A DNA stretch of 64,000 bases. It comes from Anthonomus grandis grandis (Eukaryota > Arthropoda > Insecta > Coleoptera > Curculionidae). The stretch spans positions 16,359,052 to 16,423,051 of the forward strand of contig NC_065560.1 in assembly GCF_022605725.1 (NCBI RefSeq), read 5' to 3'. The notes under the pieces were generated by a model, which saw only the letters and a list, made by a program, of their open reading frames with translations, was not told where the DNA came from and searched no databases. This document shows, one piece after another, positions 1 to 13,300 of this stretch; position 1 is the first letter of the stretch; the number at the start of each line of letters is the position of its first letter. The translations under genes were made by a program, and so were the position numbers.

Positions 1-3000
1 TCTGGTATGGAACAGAATTTAGTTAAGATCCCATCTAACAGCATTTTCTTAACCGATGATGCGTTTTCATTGCGGACAAGTCTTTTGAAACGATATGCAA
101 GAAGTGTCCCTCTCTCTATGCAATAATTATAGGTTTTCGCAATCTTGTAGAATTTCAGAAAATGCTGCACAGCTGTTTCCGTAAGACTTTTAGTAGTATA
201 TATTTATTCAGAGGGTGTGTTGATGCTGAAAATTCGGAAAATGGGACCATTATCCCAGATGAATGACGCAGATATAAGTCTGATGAAATAGTTTCATAAG
301 GAAATGTGACCAGCAATTATTACGGTCGAGATGCAGCGTAATTTTTATGCTGCAAAATTTATGACAGCAGAATCGGTTCCATAGAAATGAAAAAAGATTT
401 AAAGTCGTATAGTTTATTTTAAATCGTTTTCATAATATTTACGAATATAACTTATATAACTTATTGGTCGTCAATTTTATTATTCCAAATGCACTCCTCT
501 TGGTATAATTCTAAAAATTTTGAGATTTGGTCAAATTGGTCCATTGATTAAAACGTTAGTTAGACATTTTTAACATAAAATACAATTTTTTGATTCTTAA
601 GAGTAAAAAGAAATATACGGAAAACCACGACATCAAAATATAAATTGAAAACAACCACAACGGTCTTTTAATGCGATTGAACACTATAGTTCTTATGATA
701 AACCACTGTCCAGTTTAACGGAATCAGTCCCATAGAGCCAAAAAAGTAGAATGTGTAAAAAAGAAATGTGTTTCACTTTTATTGAAATGGAAATCAATAA
801 AGTAATATGGTTTTAAGATAATTTTGAGCTTAGTCTAAACAAGATTTTTTAAACAAGGCAAAGTGGTATTTTGAGATAGCAACTCCAAGGATAGAGCCTG
901 GAAGAATACTGATATAAAGAAATAAACAAATATAAGATATGACTCTTAAGATAGGACTGGTAGCAGTATAATTTTCTCAAACGCATTTTATGGTCTACAT
1001 AGCTAAATGCGTTACACAAGTCAAAAAATCAATCACAGACACAACAATAGAAAATTAGATACTGTGGTTTCATACTTTTCAAAATTATACATTGAAAAAT
1101 TAATAAGTATTTCTAAGCATCATAGATAAATAATTAAGAGAAGAGGTACTTAACTGCAAAGCCACTAGTAGCCTTAATATATTCGGAAAGTAGTGGCGTT
1201 ATGTGTAAAAATTCCTGATAAATATAAATATTTATATTTTATATGTTTGGAATTAATTCGTTTTTAGTTAAAAGAGAGGCAATTGTAAGCTGTAATAAAA
1301 TACGACAAAACTGTAATATAACTAAGAGAATAATACAATTTTTATTATATTTCCAATCTCTTTGGGGATTCACGTACCAAATATTTGACGATATTTTAAG
1401 AAGCACTTTTTAAAAAAGTTGCAAACGAGTTCAATATTTTTTATTAGGCTATTATTTGGTTTTATACTAGTAACGTAGAATCCAATTTTTTTGCAATTCG
1501 TTAAAAGATGTTAGTTGAAATTTAATGTATGTTTAATTTTTTTTAAAATTAAGGTATAAACTAATTAAGAACTAACTAATTCAGCTTTACAGAAACCTCC
1601 CAACTACTTTGCATTTTGTTTGCAAATTTAAATAGTTGTAGCTAAATAAACTTAGCAGTAATGTTTAAAATTAAATTATCTTTTTATCTTTGCTAAGAAT
1701 ATAATATTATGTTCAAAAAAACTACATCTTATAGACGTAATTTTGCATTTACTTATTTATAAATGCAAAATTACAAACGTAACAAATAAAATTACAATTC
1801 ATCAAACTATTTTGTTTAATTTATAATTTAGTAAAAATATGCTTATAAAAGTTAACAGTCAAAAATATAATTTTCGTATTATATAATCATTTAATTTTCC
1901 TGCGGTAACAAAACAAAACGCACCTAATAAAATTATCAAGGTCAAGTTTGCTAACATTGAACTTGAACTGGCAGTAGAGTTGATAAGCTTATTAACACAC
2001 GAGGCAACAAATATAGAAACGTGTATATTACTTATGTATTATATATGCACTTGTGACATTATCGACGTTAGCTTTGGTTGGTTTTTATCAATTGACTCGA
2101 TGTGCGTGCAAACTGACGTTTTTAAAAAATTCATTGTTTCAGTAATTAGGATTGTAATGGTAGGCGATATCAGATTTTTGATAAATACGTGAGAAGTTTT
2201 TAAAATACTTTGTGGTTATTTAGTAATTGCTATGGTACATACAGGGTGATCCTAGACAGTCAGTCTTTTAACTTATTTAACACGTTTAGGAAAATAAATA
2301 TTTAGTCAAATTATTTTCCTAAATTTTTCGTGAATAATGTTCTTAATGCATTCATTGTCATTAAACTGCATTTCCAAAATCTTCAGGCAGTGGCCAAATT
2401 TATTTCGAATGGCTTCTAATTTTTCGAGGTCGATTATATTTGGTATTAATATATATGTTGATCAAATAATGACTTTCAAAGAATAACAAGTATACTCCTT
2501 TGTTATTTTTGATAGGAAATCTATTATTGTGATAATAGATTTAGGTATAAAAAAACACATCTCATTTAACGATTTTTTTTAAATACTTTATTTCTATGAA
2601 TTGGTATTGCCTTACTCTGATTTATTATTTCCATCGTGCAATTGGACAGTATAGTATAATAATTATTGTAACTTTCTTAATATATAAATGTTATAATAAA
2701 CTTGAGAATTAGGTGTAAATAAACTAAAGATTATAGAACAGTTAAAAAAAATTACAATACTTTACATGCACATTATTACAGTGATAATGATCAAGTCACT
2801 GACTGCACGAATCCAAAAATTAACTTTGGCTACTGTTTGGTAAATGATATAATACTACTAAGTCAAATTTGTTTTTACTAAAGCTTACTTTTTATTAGAT
2901 AAACAAAAGATTGTAATTGTAGTTCAAATTTTTTTTATATATGTATATGACCAGTCGTCCAAAATCATTACTCTCTAAATCTAGTTTAACTTTATTATAA

Positions 3001-3200
3001 TGAAAAATAAACAACTCTAAATCATATATTTTAGTAGTTATATGGGTTTTAATTAGGCATGCTATAAGAGGATTCAGATTGTAATCGTACTTTATTTTAC
3101 TAATATGGGCTAATAACCCCTAGAAACATTTAAAGTTCTAATTTTTTTTACAGAACTGTCCGAGCCTATTGAAAAACCTAGCTCCTACTGGCCTAACTTA
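1..3200. other. AT-rich DNA without recognisable genes
   Basis: Very AT-rich, with stops in all frames. The longest open frame (about 1980-2192, plus) encodes 70 residues of no recognisable family and looks like chance. A 50-bp stretch near 3031-3080 is similar to 27116-27165, so at least part of it is old dispersed repeat. One perfect 15-bp hairpin lies at 1737-1774. Confidence 0.6.
1737..1774. repeat. Perfect 15-bp inverted repeat (hairpin)
   Basis: The arms at 1737-1751 (GTAATTTTGCATTTA) and 1760-1774 are exact reverse complements separated by an 8-nt AT spacer. It could be a remnant of a small inverted-repeat element or a chance palindrome in AT-rich DNA. No flanking duplication is evident. 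Confidence 0.6.
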
Positions 3201-3218
3201 TTAAACCTAGAATGCTAC
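3201..3218 (+). repeat. Left terminal inverted repeat of piggyBac A
   Basis: TTAA followed by ACCTAGAATGCTAC. It pairs with the right end at 5614-5631 with two mismatches. The TTAA is both target site and duplication in this superfamily. Confidence 0.85.
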
Positions 3219-3353
3219 ACTTATTTCCGACTCTGCATCTGCTACACAGGGGTACAACCGTACCCCAAATAAAACACGTCGTATTTTAGAAAATTGAAAA
3301 ATTTATTCACTTATAGAAAAATAATAACTTAAACCGAGTCTTTAAGAACACTT

Positions 3354-5219
3354 TCAACGCACTTTCATAATAAAATGTTCATGCGGCACACACTCATATT
3401 TTTTTTGATGTTGCAAACACACGAACTTTTTGCATACAGCACAGCTTACTCTCGATTTTCGATCCTCTCTTCTGGGACAAAGCATACATCTACCCACTGT
3501 TGTCGTAAGCCTAGTAGGTACTTCTTCTGAAGTGGTTATCTTGAGGACCCTACATATAGTTTCACGGAGTTCGCGCCTCAAAGTTGGAGCTTCCAAACGA
3601 CGCATCATGTGCGGTCTGATCAGGTCAAGGGCAAGCTTCTTGAGGTATTCTCTCCTGTGCTTTACAATTTCTTTATTCACTTCACCAGAGCCACGCAAAA
3701 GAATCATTGAATTATATCCCAGAATATTTAACAAATTATAAAACAGACATAATCGCCAGCAACGTGTTTTTCTACCAGTATAATAAGTGTGGCATAACTG
3801 GTCTAAAGTATCCACTCCTCCTTTTGTAGAATTATAAAATTGAATAATTTCTGGTAACTTGGTCGTAAATGGCTCATCACCTTTTTCGTGCATTGTCGAA
3901 AACATAATTACTGCTTTTTTAGCACTCTTGGGTGGACAGTATGATAATAGTGTCAGATGTCTACTGTAGCGAAACATGGCAGAATTTTGAGTCCTTTCTT
4001 TGAGTTCCAAAAACGACTCAGGAATTTCTTTTTTATTTCTTCTTACAGTACCAACAATGATAATTTTCCTCTCCAAAAGATGTTTCGCGGTCTCAATAGA
4101 AGTAAATCAGTTATCCATGGTCAAGTTCCTATTTGTTCCTTGGACAGAACTGGTTAGCTTATTACAGTAATACTGAGCTACAGGAACATCAGTTGGTGTC
4201 AAATTTCACCATCAAGTGCAAAAGCTGTTTTGGCATCACAGGACAACACAATTTTGATTCTTTATTTATTGGGCTTTGAAAGGATGTACATTTTAAAAGG
4301 TCATCGCCCTCTAAAACCAACCAATTGTTCATCAATTGTAATATATTCTGAAGGAGTATATAGGTTTTTCATTTTAAAGATTGACCTCTCAAATACCTCT
4401 CGAAAAGCTGCAAGCTTATCAGTTTCTTTTCTTTTAGCTCTGGACTGCTTATCATCAAAGCGAAGACAGTTTATCAAAAACCTGAAAGGTGCCTCGGGCA
4501 TGGTAGCACGGAATATTGGAATTCCTGTGTCTTTATCAAATAGTTCCTTGGTCAAAAGTCCGGCCATTTTTATAACACTGGCATAATAAAATAACCCGAA
4601 AAGGGCTTGGAGTTCAATACTGTTTGTATCCTTAGTCCAAGAGGGTCTCTTACTTACTGGCGTAATAACAGGTGCATCAGTATCTTGGTCATCGTTCTTA
4701 TTTGAATATTTCAATCGTTGAACTTGGATCTCGTTATTAGTATATTGGGTAATTTTATCGAGATTTTCTTGAGTGAAACATAATTTCCAAGCCTTAGTTC
4801 CCGATGTTATATGTTTTGCTTCGTTTTTGTTTCCAGGTAAATGCAAAACCAGATTTCGTTTTGGTGTACGATGAATTGCGCCTTTCTTACCTGACCCTTA
4901 ATTTGGTAGGCACTGGTAAAATTTCCACCATATCTCTGTTGATCGCCTGTATTTCTGCCAATGGTATATTGTCATCTTCCGAATCTGTATCAGATGGAAA
5001 GGTATCCTGAGTCTGTTCTGGTGCAATAAAAGAATTAAGATTAATTTGATTACCGCGTAATTCATCCTCTTCTGGCTCCTCTCTAAAATCAGATAGAACG
5101 GCATCTTCCTCCTCGCTGTCATCCGAAAAACTGTCTGAATCAGATTCATAGAGAATGCGATGAATTTCTCCGACATCTTCAGGCTTTGCTAGGTTGAAGA
5201 ACTTTTTCTGCCCAGCCAT
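3354..5219 (-). pseudogene. piggyBac transposase pseudogene (copy A)
   Basis: The start ATG at 5219 opens an acidic N-terminus (MAGQKKFF, then Asp/Glu/Ser-rich), as is usual for PGBD4-like proteins. The DDE core follows in pieces. The first catalytic Asp is present in TIDEQLVGFRGR (codon 4331-4333). The second lies in MDN-stop-FTS, where the Trp codon of the conserved DNWF has become TGA (4107-4109). The third lies in GGVDTLDQ (3810-3812). Further frameshifts and stops lie between 4110 and 4310. The C-terminus keeps the Cys/His-rich zinc-binding domain (CMLC...CAVCKKFVC...H). The product would excise and integrate at TTAA, but this copy cannot make it. Family call is firm; exact lesions are read by eye. 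Confidence 0.9.
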
Positions 5220-5613
5220 TATTCGTGCAGCCTAACAAAGAAAATCAATAATAACTTAAAAATCAAAGAAAAATATAATAACTTAAAAAAAAACTAAAAT
5301 ATTTTCAAAGTATTATAGACATATTTTAGAAATATTTTTCAAAAAAAAGATACTTACTCATAATAATAATCACCAAAATCTACTGAGAAGCGAAATAATC
5401 ACAGAGTATATTTGACCTAAACTGCTACACTGGGGTACGCACTAACCCCAAATATCACAAATCTCGAAAAGAAAAAACCGTGTGCCAATGTCAATTGTCG
5501 CACGCGAACTGACTTGCCGCCTCTTGAAACTAATAAGACGTCGGCGTTTGTTTCCCCGCCCACTTCCATTTAACTTGAGATATGATTAATGATGGGGTAC
5601 AAATGTACCCCAA

Positions 5614-5631
5614 GTAGCATTCCAGGATTAA
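5614..5631 (-). repeat. Right terminal inverted repeat of piggyBac A
   Basis: Read on the minus strand it is TTAATCCTGGAATGCTAC, matching the left end at 16 of 18 positions. The GGGGTAC/GTACCCC subterminal palindrome at 5594-5611 abuts it. Confidence 0.85.
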
Positions 5632-6372
5632 TTTTCCTACTTAATTTACTTAAAAATATTGGATATTCCCTATAAAATGCTGAGTGTACCACACTGTAAT
5701 TAAATTTAATACACTTTTAGACACTCTGGGAGCAATGATCATCACGACCACTTAATGCACCTTTTAACTTTTCTGGTACAATTTTTGCTGTTTGATTGTA
5801 ACCGAGGCACTTAAAGCACCGCATGATATTTATATAATCAAATACAGAGCATATGTCATAATATGTTGACTGCCGCTTTATGCATGCTTACCTTAAATAT
5901 TTTTGTATTACTTTTAATTATTGCTATAAAGCGTCGCTGTATCTTCTTAAATGCAACCACTTTCAGAGACGCTTCCGGAATATATTAATTTTCTTTCCTT
6001 ATTTGATATTTTCTTCTTAATACCAACTACTTTAAATTTCGGGTTTATCTGCTCAAAATAATCCATATTATATGTTAATTTATCAGCGATGTTGATTCCT
6101 GTTTTTATTGTATATTCGTTCTCTGCTATTTTGCAGTTAATTTTTATGCTGCAATCAAGTTTCTAACTCCGTGAATTATACTTTGGTTTCTTGTTTATTT
6201 AGATACCCTTTAAGGTCTTCTCAGGCGAGTTTTTGATTCTCATTCGACATGTCTTCTTATAGTTTTAGGATCCTGATATTTTCGTATTTTTTATTTTGAA
6301 AGTTATTATGAGTCAGTTTACATCAGCTTCTTATTTTTACAGTAAAATTAATTCACGCACCTGTCATATTTT
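5632..6372. other. Spacer between two piggyBac copies
   Basis: About 740 bp of AT-rich sequence. I see no coding frame, repeat array or RNA gene in it. Confidence 0.5.
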
Positions 6373-8675
6373 TGAACCCCTAACCCACCATGTGATAATT
6401 TTTTGCATAAACAGCCATGTGTCGTCTGACAGACTACTTATCAAAAAAAAACAAAATGACGCTCGTTTTTTTTTTAACTTTACTTTTGGAATTTCGTAGT
6501 GACAAATGAGCATACTTCTACTAAAAATAACGATACTTAATGCAATTATAGTAATAGTACTAATAGTAACTTAAACACAATATTTACTCTTAATTAAGAA
6601 AATTTAAATTCGACTTATACAAAAAAAGTGAAAATTGTAATATTTTTGGACAACTTTGTTGAAAAAGTAGTATATTATATATTCCAACTTAAAAGTCAAT
6701 GAAATCCTAACCAAGTTGCCTTGAAGCAAGAGCTAAATATTTCGTTTGTTTATACACCTATTACATAATGGTTTTGAACATTGTAAGCAAATTGCACGTT
6801 TACACTGCACACATAAATATTTTGTCATACGGTGTTTTGCTTGTGGACATAAGTAACATCCCTTGGGTTTTTGAAGCACTAGATCCTCTTCTGCTTGTAG
6901 TTGATCTATTTCCGGTATTCCCAAAATTGTACTAATAGTGCTGCGCATATCGCGAGGTACTCGAAGATTTTTCTGGCGCCTCTCCATGTTTTCCCGAAAT
7001 AAGTCAGCTGCTAGTTCTTTTTTTTGTAAACACTGATTTTTCCCGAACTGCTACGTTGTCCTTAAAACATTGATGTAAAATATACGAATTACATCACAGA
7101 AATGTCAAGTATACGAAAGAATATCGCAAGCGGCCATCTACGGGTGCGTCGACTTGAAGAACTTTAAGAACATTTCTCGTCAATTGTATCTATACTTCCC
7201 TTGTTCCGATTATAATAGGCAATGATTTCTGGCTTTTGTGTTTCCAGATTAGTAAATTCCTTATCATGCATAGAAGAAACTAAGACTTCCGATTTTCCAG
7301 GCTTTCTCACATAGGAAACCATGGTGACCTCTTCTCGAAATCCGTATACTGATAATCCTAATTTTCTCTTTTTGTTCAACAAGAACTCCGTTGGAATTTC
7401 TCTTTTATTTTTCCTAACTGTTCCGACGTAGGTAAGTTTATTTTTGAGCAAAACATCTACAAGCTCCATGAAGGTAAACCAATTATCCGCTGTTATAATC
7501 CGATTGCTCCCAAAAAAAGGTTTAGCGAGGCACAGCCTGGGTCGGTTTAGAAAACTTCTGTTCTTCTGCACTTAGTCCAAATCCATCGGATCCTTTCCCA
7601 CAGTAAATATAAGCATTACAAAGATAACTCCTCCTAGCATCAGTGCGACACATAAGCTTTATGCCATATTTATAGTACATTTTGAAATGAGTTCTTCCCC
7701 TAAAACTAACGAGCATCTCATCAATTGTCATTGATTCTCCCATACCATAACAGTCTTGACAGTTTTTAATGAACTTCGTAAAAATTTCAGAAATTGCTGC
7801 TGTTAAATCTTCTTCCTTAAGATACATTCTTGTCTCAGGGTTATAAAATCTCAGAGCAGCTAATAGAATTACAAATCTATTTTGGCCGATCCATCGGTAG
7901 CAAAAATTGTTTTTATATTTTCATGATTCGATTTGAATACCGATGTGTAAGTCAACAAACCTAGGAAAGCTTTCAATTCGATTTTATTTAAATCTCTTAC
8001 ATAGCTGATACTGTTTTTATCCTTGTAGTTTGAACATATTTGGAAGAGTTTGTGATTTGTCCATGTAATTATCTTTTCTAAAATATCATCGGAGAAAAAT
8101 AGGTTCCATACCGAGATAGGACTTGCGCTATTTCTTAGGTCGCGAGCTCTTTTACAGTTGGAACCTTCATGACTATGTTATGTTTTCTTATGCGCGACGA
8201 AGGAATTACCTCACTAGTGCACCACCTGCAACGGTTTTTTCCGTAAAAATATTTCTTTTCTCCTTCCATAACTTCAGAATCAGCAGTATTTTTGTCTTTA
8301 TCACTATCACTTTCATTACAGTCTTCTTCAGAAAAGTCAGAAGCCGTATCGTGTTTATAATAACTTCATCTTCTGGCACAGTGCGCCAACATTACTCGCA
8401 TCACTATCAACTTCATTATACTACTGTAGAACAGTTTCTTTAAACTTGTTATTCTCAAAACGAATTCTTTTCGACGAACCGGCCATATTAGATCACACGA
8501 TGTTTCTCAACTCAAACGAACATGTGGCGTCTAGGAGACTACGCTGAATTAACTGACCGAAATAGTTTATTTGCACACGGGCATAAATCAATGCCAGTCA
8601 GGCGATATATAATGGACCAATAGTAAAAGGATTAGGTGGGGTCTGTCAGAGGCTACATGGCGGGTTAAGGGTTAA
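6373..8675 (-). mobile_element. piggyBac-type DNA transposon (copy B), 2.30 kb, decayed
   Basis: The termini at 6373-6393 and, inverted, 8655-8675 match at 18 of 21 positions. The right end keeps TTAACCCTTAACCCGCCATG; the left TTAA has decayed to TGAA. A second shared block (GCCATGT...TCTGACAGAC) follows inside both ends. It encloses a minus-strand transposase pseudogene. Termini and protein differ clearly from copy A, so it is a separate piggyBac family. Confidence 0.82.
6733..8486 (-). pseudogene. piggyBac transposase pseudogene (copy B)
   Basis: A plausible start is the ATG at 8486 (MAGSSKRIRFENNK), followed within about 20 codons by a stop. Downstream, in changing frames, come the hydrophobic segment typical of the family near 7900-8050 (IELKAFLGLL), the first Asp region TIDEMLVSFRGR (in 7522-7827), the second in ADNWFTF and the third in SIDTIDEKC (both in 7164-7571). 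The C-terminal Cys-rich domain (CYLC...CVQCKRAICLQC) is at 6733-6987. All three catalytic Asp codons survive, but frameshifts separate the blocks and part of the region between SIDTID and the C-terminus is missing or scrambled. Inactive. Confidence 0.87.
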
Positions 8676-9631
8676 AATAACTTGAAGAATACATTACTTT
8701 TACAGGAAGTTTTTTGTTTAACTACGTATATTATTTACACATACAATCTATCTACAAAAAAGCTTTCAAAAATTTACAATAACTCTATTTTTAAGTCTGA
8801 AATTCCAATCGTGATTTTCTCGAAATCCACATTGTGGACTTTCCAATGACTTTATCACAAGGACCACAAAATAAGTATGCAGAATTAACACGAAACTTGG
8901 AAACCTCTATTAAGTATTATGGAAAATAATAATTATTACCTAATTTTTATGGCAAATTTAGATTTAAAATTTTATTATAAATTAAAAGAATATTTTTACC
9001 CATTTTCAATATAAAAACATATTAAACCATTGCCAGCTTAACATAGCTCTATCTTCTTCTAACACAGAATATGGACACCTTATTCATCATTAAACCAGCG
9101 ATTTCCTCGCATGCCAAAATGATGAAAAAAAATAAATTTTTGATAAAAAAATTCAATTCAAAATTTTGCTATATATAAACACAACCCAAGTGCAACATAA
9201 AATATATCAATTTTGCGTTTTATAAACTTAATTTTGTCATATTATTTAAGGGTCAAAAACTAGCTACAAAAGTGGAATACCTAGCGATTTTTTTTAACCC
9301 AATGATTAACAAAAAGTAAATAAATATTTAATAGAAAATTTAAATTCAAAACGTGGCAGATAAATTTTAAAGAAATACAAGTTTAGAGGGTGTATAAGAT
9401 GTGAGTTTACGATAATGTAAATCTAATTCTCATAAGACAAATGTAATTTTTTAGGTTACTAAGTTGCAATGATTAGTCTCCTCACTCAATAAAACAACTC
9501 TTGTTTTGTTCTAACATATTAACCATTGATATAAACTGGTAATCATTTTATTTATTATTTTGAATAGTATAATCGATTTACGAAACTTGTTTCATTACAC
9601 TTTGTTGGTTTTCCAAAAAGAACTCTATCCA
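8676..9631. other. Unassigned AT-rich spacer
   Basis: No open frame of note, no RNA gene and no clear repeat recognised. Confidence 0.5.
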
Positions 9632-10142
9632 CTAACACGTTCGTGGACAGCTCTGCTACAGCCCTCATGCGTATTGTGACAGACCAGCTATGGCAGTTAT
9701 TTTTAAATTTGCTAGGACGGCTAAAGCCGGCCTAAATTACATGTTATTCTTATGGAAATAAGTCGAGTGTGTCCCAGTAAATAGAGAAAAATAACCGTTG
9801 GTTAGTCAGTTGATACGACATTTTCTGACAAAATGATGGTGGGGATAAGACGATTTTTACCACCGTATGGCAGGAATCTTGAAATGTTGTTTTTTTGTTT
9901 TTCTTTTATTTATATCTGCTTTAAATTAGGCTAATAAACCTGTTTATATTCCTCATTATGTTAAAACGAATTTTTTCTTCCTTTTTTATTTTGACGTGGA
10001 TAGCAGGTTTGGCTCACCAGACCAAAAAAATGGATCTGGTAGGACACACCTGTCATAACCGTCTTCTATTCTTAGAGAAAAATACAGAAAAAAATTATTT
10101 ATCTTTCAATATTTCTTTAAATTCATACCAAAATGAACTAAA

Positions 10143-10296
10143 AGTTGAAAATAAAGCCCAAAGTATTTAGATCTATAGTTACGCCACTGTTGTTTCTGAT
10201 TATAGAAGCATCAGCATATTTGTCTTCTTTATATTTTGACTACAGAAATAAAGTTAGTCTGTGCAAATAATTCAAGAAGCGCGTTTTATTTCAATA
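10143..10296 (+). repeat. Copia 5' LTR
   Basis: 154 bp. It begins AGTTGAAAATAAAG (the expected TG start reads AG) and ends TTTCAATA just before the primer site. It differs from the 3' LTR by about five substitutions plus about 26 bp missing from the 3' copy, counted by eye. Confidence 0.9.
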
Positions 10297-10310
10297 GGTT
10301 ATGGGCCCAG
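10297..10310 (+). promoter_or_regulatory. Primer-binding site for initiator tRNA-Met (internal half)
   Basis: GGTTATGGGCCCAG directly follows the 5' LTR. It is complementary to the anticodon stem-loop portion of insect initiator tRNA-Met, as in copia, which is primed by a tRNA half-molecule. Confidence 0.85.
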
Positions 10311-10391
10311 GTGTCGCGAAGCCGAGATAACCTTCGAAATTTGATACCGGGTTTTTTAGTATAATTATCGTGATCGAATGATTGCACAAGA

Positions 10392-13300
10392 ATGGCTGGA
10401 AATTATATAGTGAATGTTCCTAAGTTAAAAGGACGGGAAAACTATGATGATTGGGCGTTTGCCGCACAAAACTTACTGGTCTTAGAAGGCCTATCTAAGT
10501 GTATATCAGAAGTTGTGACAGACTGTGATGGTAAGGCAAAAGCAAAATTAATCCTGACGATCGACTCTTCTTTATATGTTCACATAAAGGATGCCACTAC
10601 AACTGTTGATTTATGGGACAGATTAAAGGCTCTATTTGACGATAAAGGAATTGCCAGAAAAATATCATTGCTCAGGAATTTAATTTCATTACGACTAAAA
10701 AAAAACTGTGACTCCATGGGTAGATATGTAAATCAAGTTGTTGAAACCGGGCAAAGATTGTGAGGTACGGGTTTTAACATAAATGATGAGTGGGTTGGTT
10801 CTTTATTATTAGGGGAATTGCTAGAAAAAATTTCGCCAATGATTATGGCCATTTATAAAATTGAACATTCGGAAATCACAATCAGTACCGATTCAATAAA
10901 GAACAAACTATTAGACATGGAAGTGGACGTCGGCAGTAGTAGCAGTGCTTTTATGAGTAAGCAAAATTGGCGTAATAAGCAAAACACTAAGTGCGTTAAG
11001 TGCCGTATTTTTAAGTGGGTCATTTAGTAGATCAGATTGGTATATAGATTCGGGTGCGAGTGTGCATTTAACTACAAATAAACAGTGGTTGGAAAATATC
11101 ACTAGCTCAGAAAACATGCAAGAAATTATGGTTGCTGATAAGACGAATATACCTGTAAGCTGTTTAGGTGATGCAATGCTGACAACTGTTGTAGGACGTT
11201 ATAATTATGAGATAACTGTTAAAAACGTTTTGTGTGTTCCTGAATTGGTAAAAAAAATTGTTATCCGTTAGTGAGCTGATAAAAAATGGTAATATTGTCA
11301 AATTTATGGATAGTTGCTGCAAAATTTATAATAAACCTGGTGACTTATTCGGAAGAGCTGATCTGGCAAATGGAGTTTATAGATTAAATACTTTAAACTC
11401 AGATAAAGGTTTATTATTAACGTCAACAGTGGCAACAGGCGAAATTTGGTATCGTCGTTTTGGGCACATTAAAAGTGCTTACCTGAACAAAATGAAGGAT
11501 GGAATTGTCGATGGACTTACCTATCCAGGTATGATACAAATTGGGCAGCAAAATTGTAAACCATGTTGCGAAGGTAAGCAAGCTAAATTACCATATAAAA
11601 ATAAGGGGCATAGAGCTAGAGAATTTTTAGAGATAAGACACACAGATGTATGTGGCTCGATGGAAACAACCTCTCTTGGTCATTCAAAATATTTTTTGAT
11701 TTTTGAAGATGACTTTAGCCGAATGAAATTTGTTTATTTTTTGAGAACTAAGGACCAGGTTTTCAATTGTTTCAAAAATTTAAAAGCTTTAGTAGAAAAT
11801 CAAAAAAGGAAACAGATCAAAATTCTTAGATCAGACAATGGTGGTGAGTTTTGTTGTAAGGAGATGAAAAAATTTTTAGATAGGAAGGGGATAATAAATT
11901 AGAGAACGAACCCTTATAGTCCACAACAAAACGGGATGTCTGAGATAATAAATAGAACTATCATTCAAAAATCGAAGTGCATGCTTTATGATGCTAACTT
12001 GAGAAAGCAGTTTTGGGCCGAAGCAGTTCATACTGCAGTTTACTTACGTAATCGGTCATTAGCTACTGGACTTGATAAAACTCCGTATGAGTTATGGACG
12101 GGCAGGAAACCAGACGTTAAAAATCTACGGATTTTTGGTAGCTCCGTGATGGTTCATGTTTCCAAGGAGAACCGTTTGAAATGGGACAGAAAGGCTGAGA
12201 AATGTAATTTTTGTGGGATATAATGATAAAGTAAATGATATCGGGTGTATAGTCCAAAGAAAAATACTATTTTTATCAGCCGATATATAGTGATTATGGA
12301 AGAAACCAGAGAAGTAATAGGCATTCCTATAGAAAGTTCTGTAAATATACCAATTGATAAAGTTGATGAAATCTCAATTTCAGTGGGAGAATCAAGTAAC
12401 CATGAGATATCTGAGAACAATGAAGTTTCAGTCGATAGTTCTGGTGAAGTATGGGATACTGCTAAAATGGTTAAAAATGAAGCTCCAGGTGTGTTGAGAA
12501 GATCAGAACGGATACCAAAACCAAGGACTTTTGCAAAGGCTGTTAGCTACTTTTGCACAGACAATAGTGAACTAAGCATAGATCCAGTGACTATAGAAGA
12601 GGCATTAATAAGACCAGATGGTGAAAACTGGAGGAAAGCTATTCAAGAAGAGATGCAGTCTTTTGAGGAAAACCAAGCTTGGGAGTTGGTTGACATTCCG
12701 AAAGATGGAACTATAGTGCAGTGCAAGTTTAAGTTAAAAAAGAAAGTTGATAGTGAAAACAATGTGCGATATAGAGAGAACCTGGTGCCAAAGGGCCTTA
12801 CGCTAAAAAGAGGTATAGATTTTAATAAAATTTTAAAAATTTTTTTTCACCTGTAGTACGTCACTCTACTCTTATATTGTTGTTTGCACTTTCTGTTAAA
12901 TTAGATTTAGATATAACACATCTAGACGTTACGACTGCGTTTTTAAATGGTATTTTGGAAGAAAATGATGTTACCTGAAGGTTTTGAAACACTTGAATGT
13001 AAGAATAAAGTTCTAAAATTAAAAAAAGCCATTTACGGTCTTAAATAGTCTGCTAGAGCTTGGTATACTAGAGTTGATGTATGTCTTAAAAATTTAGAAT
13101 ATAAAAAATCTAAACAAGAACCTTGTTTATATACTAAAATAAGAGATAACCTAATAACTGTTATAACGCTGTCCGTTGATTATTTCTTTATTTTTCCGAA
13201 TGATAAAACTGAGACAAATAATTTGAAAATGGAACTAGAAAAGTTTAAAATAAAAAATTTAGGGCAGATTAAAGCAGTGTCTTGGAACGAGAGTTAACAT

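Larger units (their letters stand above)
3201..5631 (-). mobile_element. piggyBac-type DNA transposon (copy A), 2.43 kb, decayed
   Basis: Both ends start with the TTAA target site typical of piggyBac. The left end 3201-3218 and the reverse complement of the right end 5614-5631 agree at 16 of 18 positions (TTAA, then CCT.GAATGCTAC). Just inside each end lies a GGGGTAC...GTACCCC palindrome (3249-3266 and 5594-5611), and a related imperfect copy is at 5432-5449. The length matches full piggyBac elements (about 2.4-2.5 kb). The transposase runs on the minus strand and is broken, so the copy is non-autonomous. Confidence 0.9.

Noticed and set aside
9958..10170. 70-codon plus-strand frame with a signal-peptide-like start
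   Set aside because: Its end runs into the copia 5' LTR, composition is ordinary, and no homology is recognisable; probably chance.
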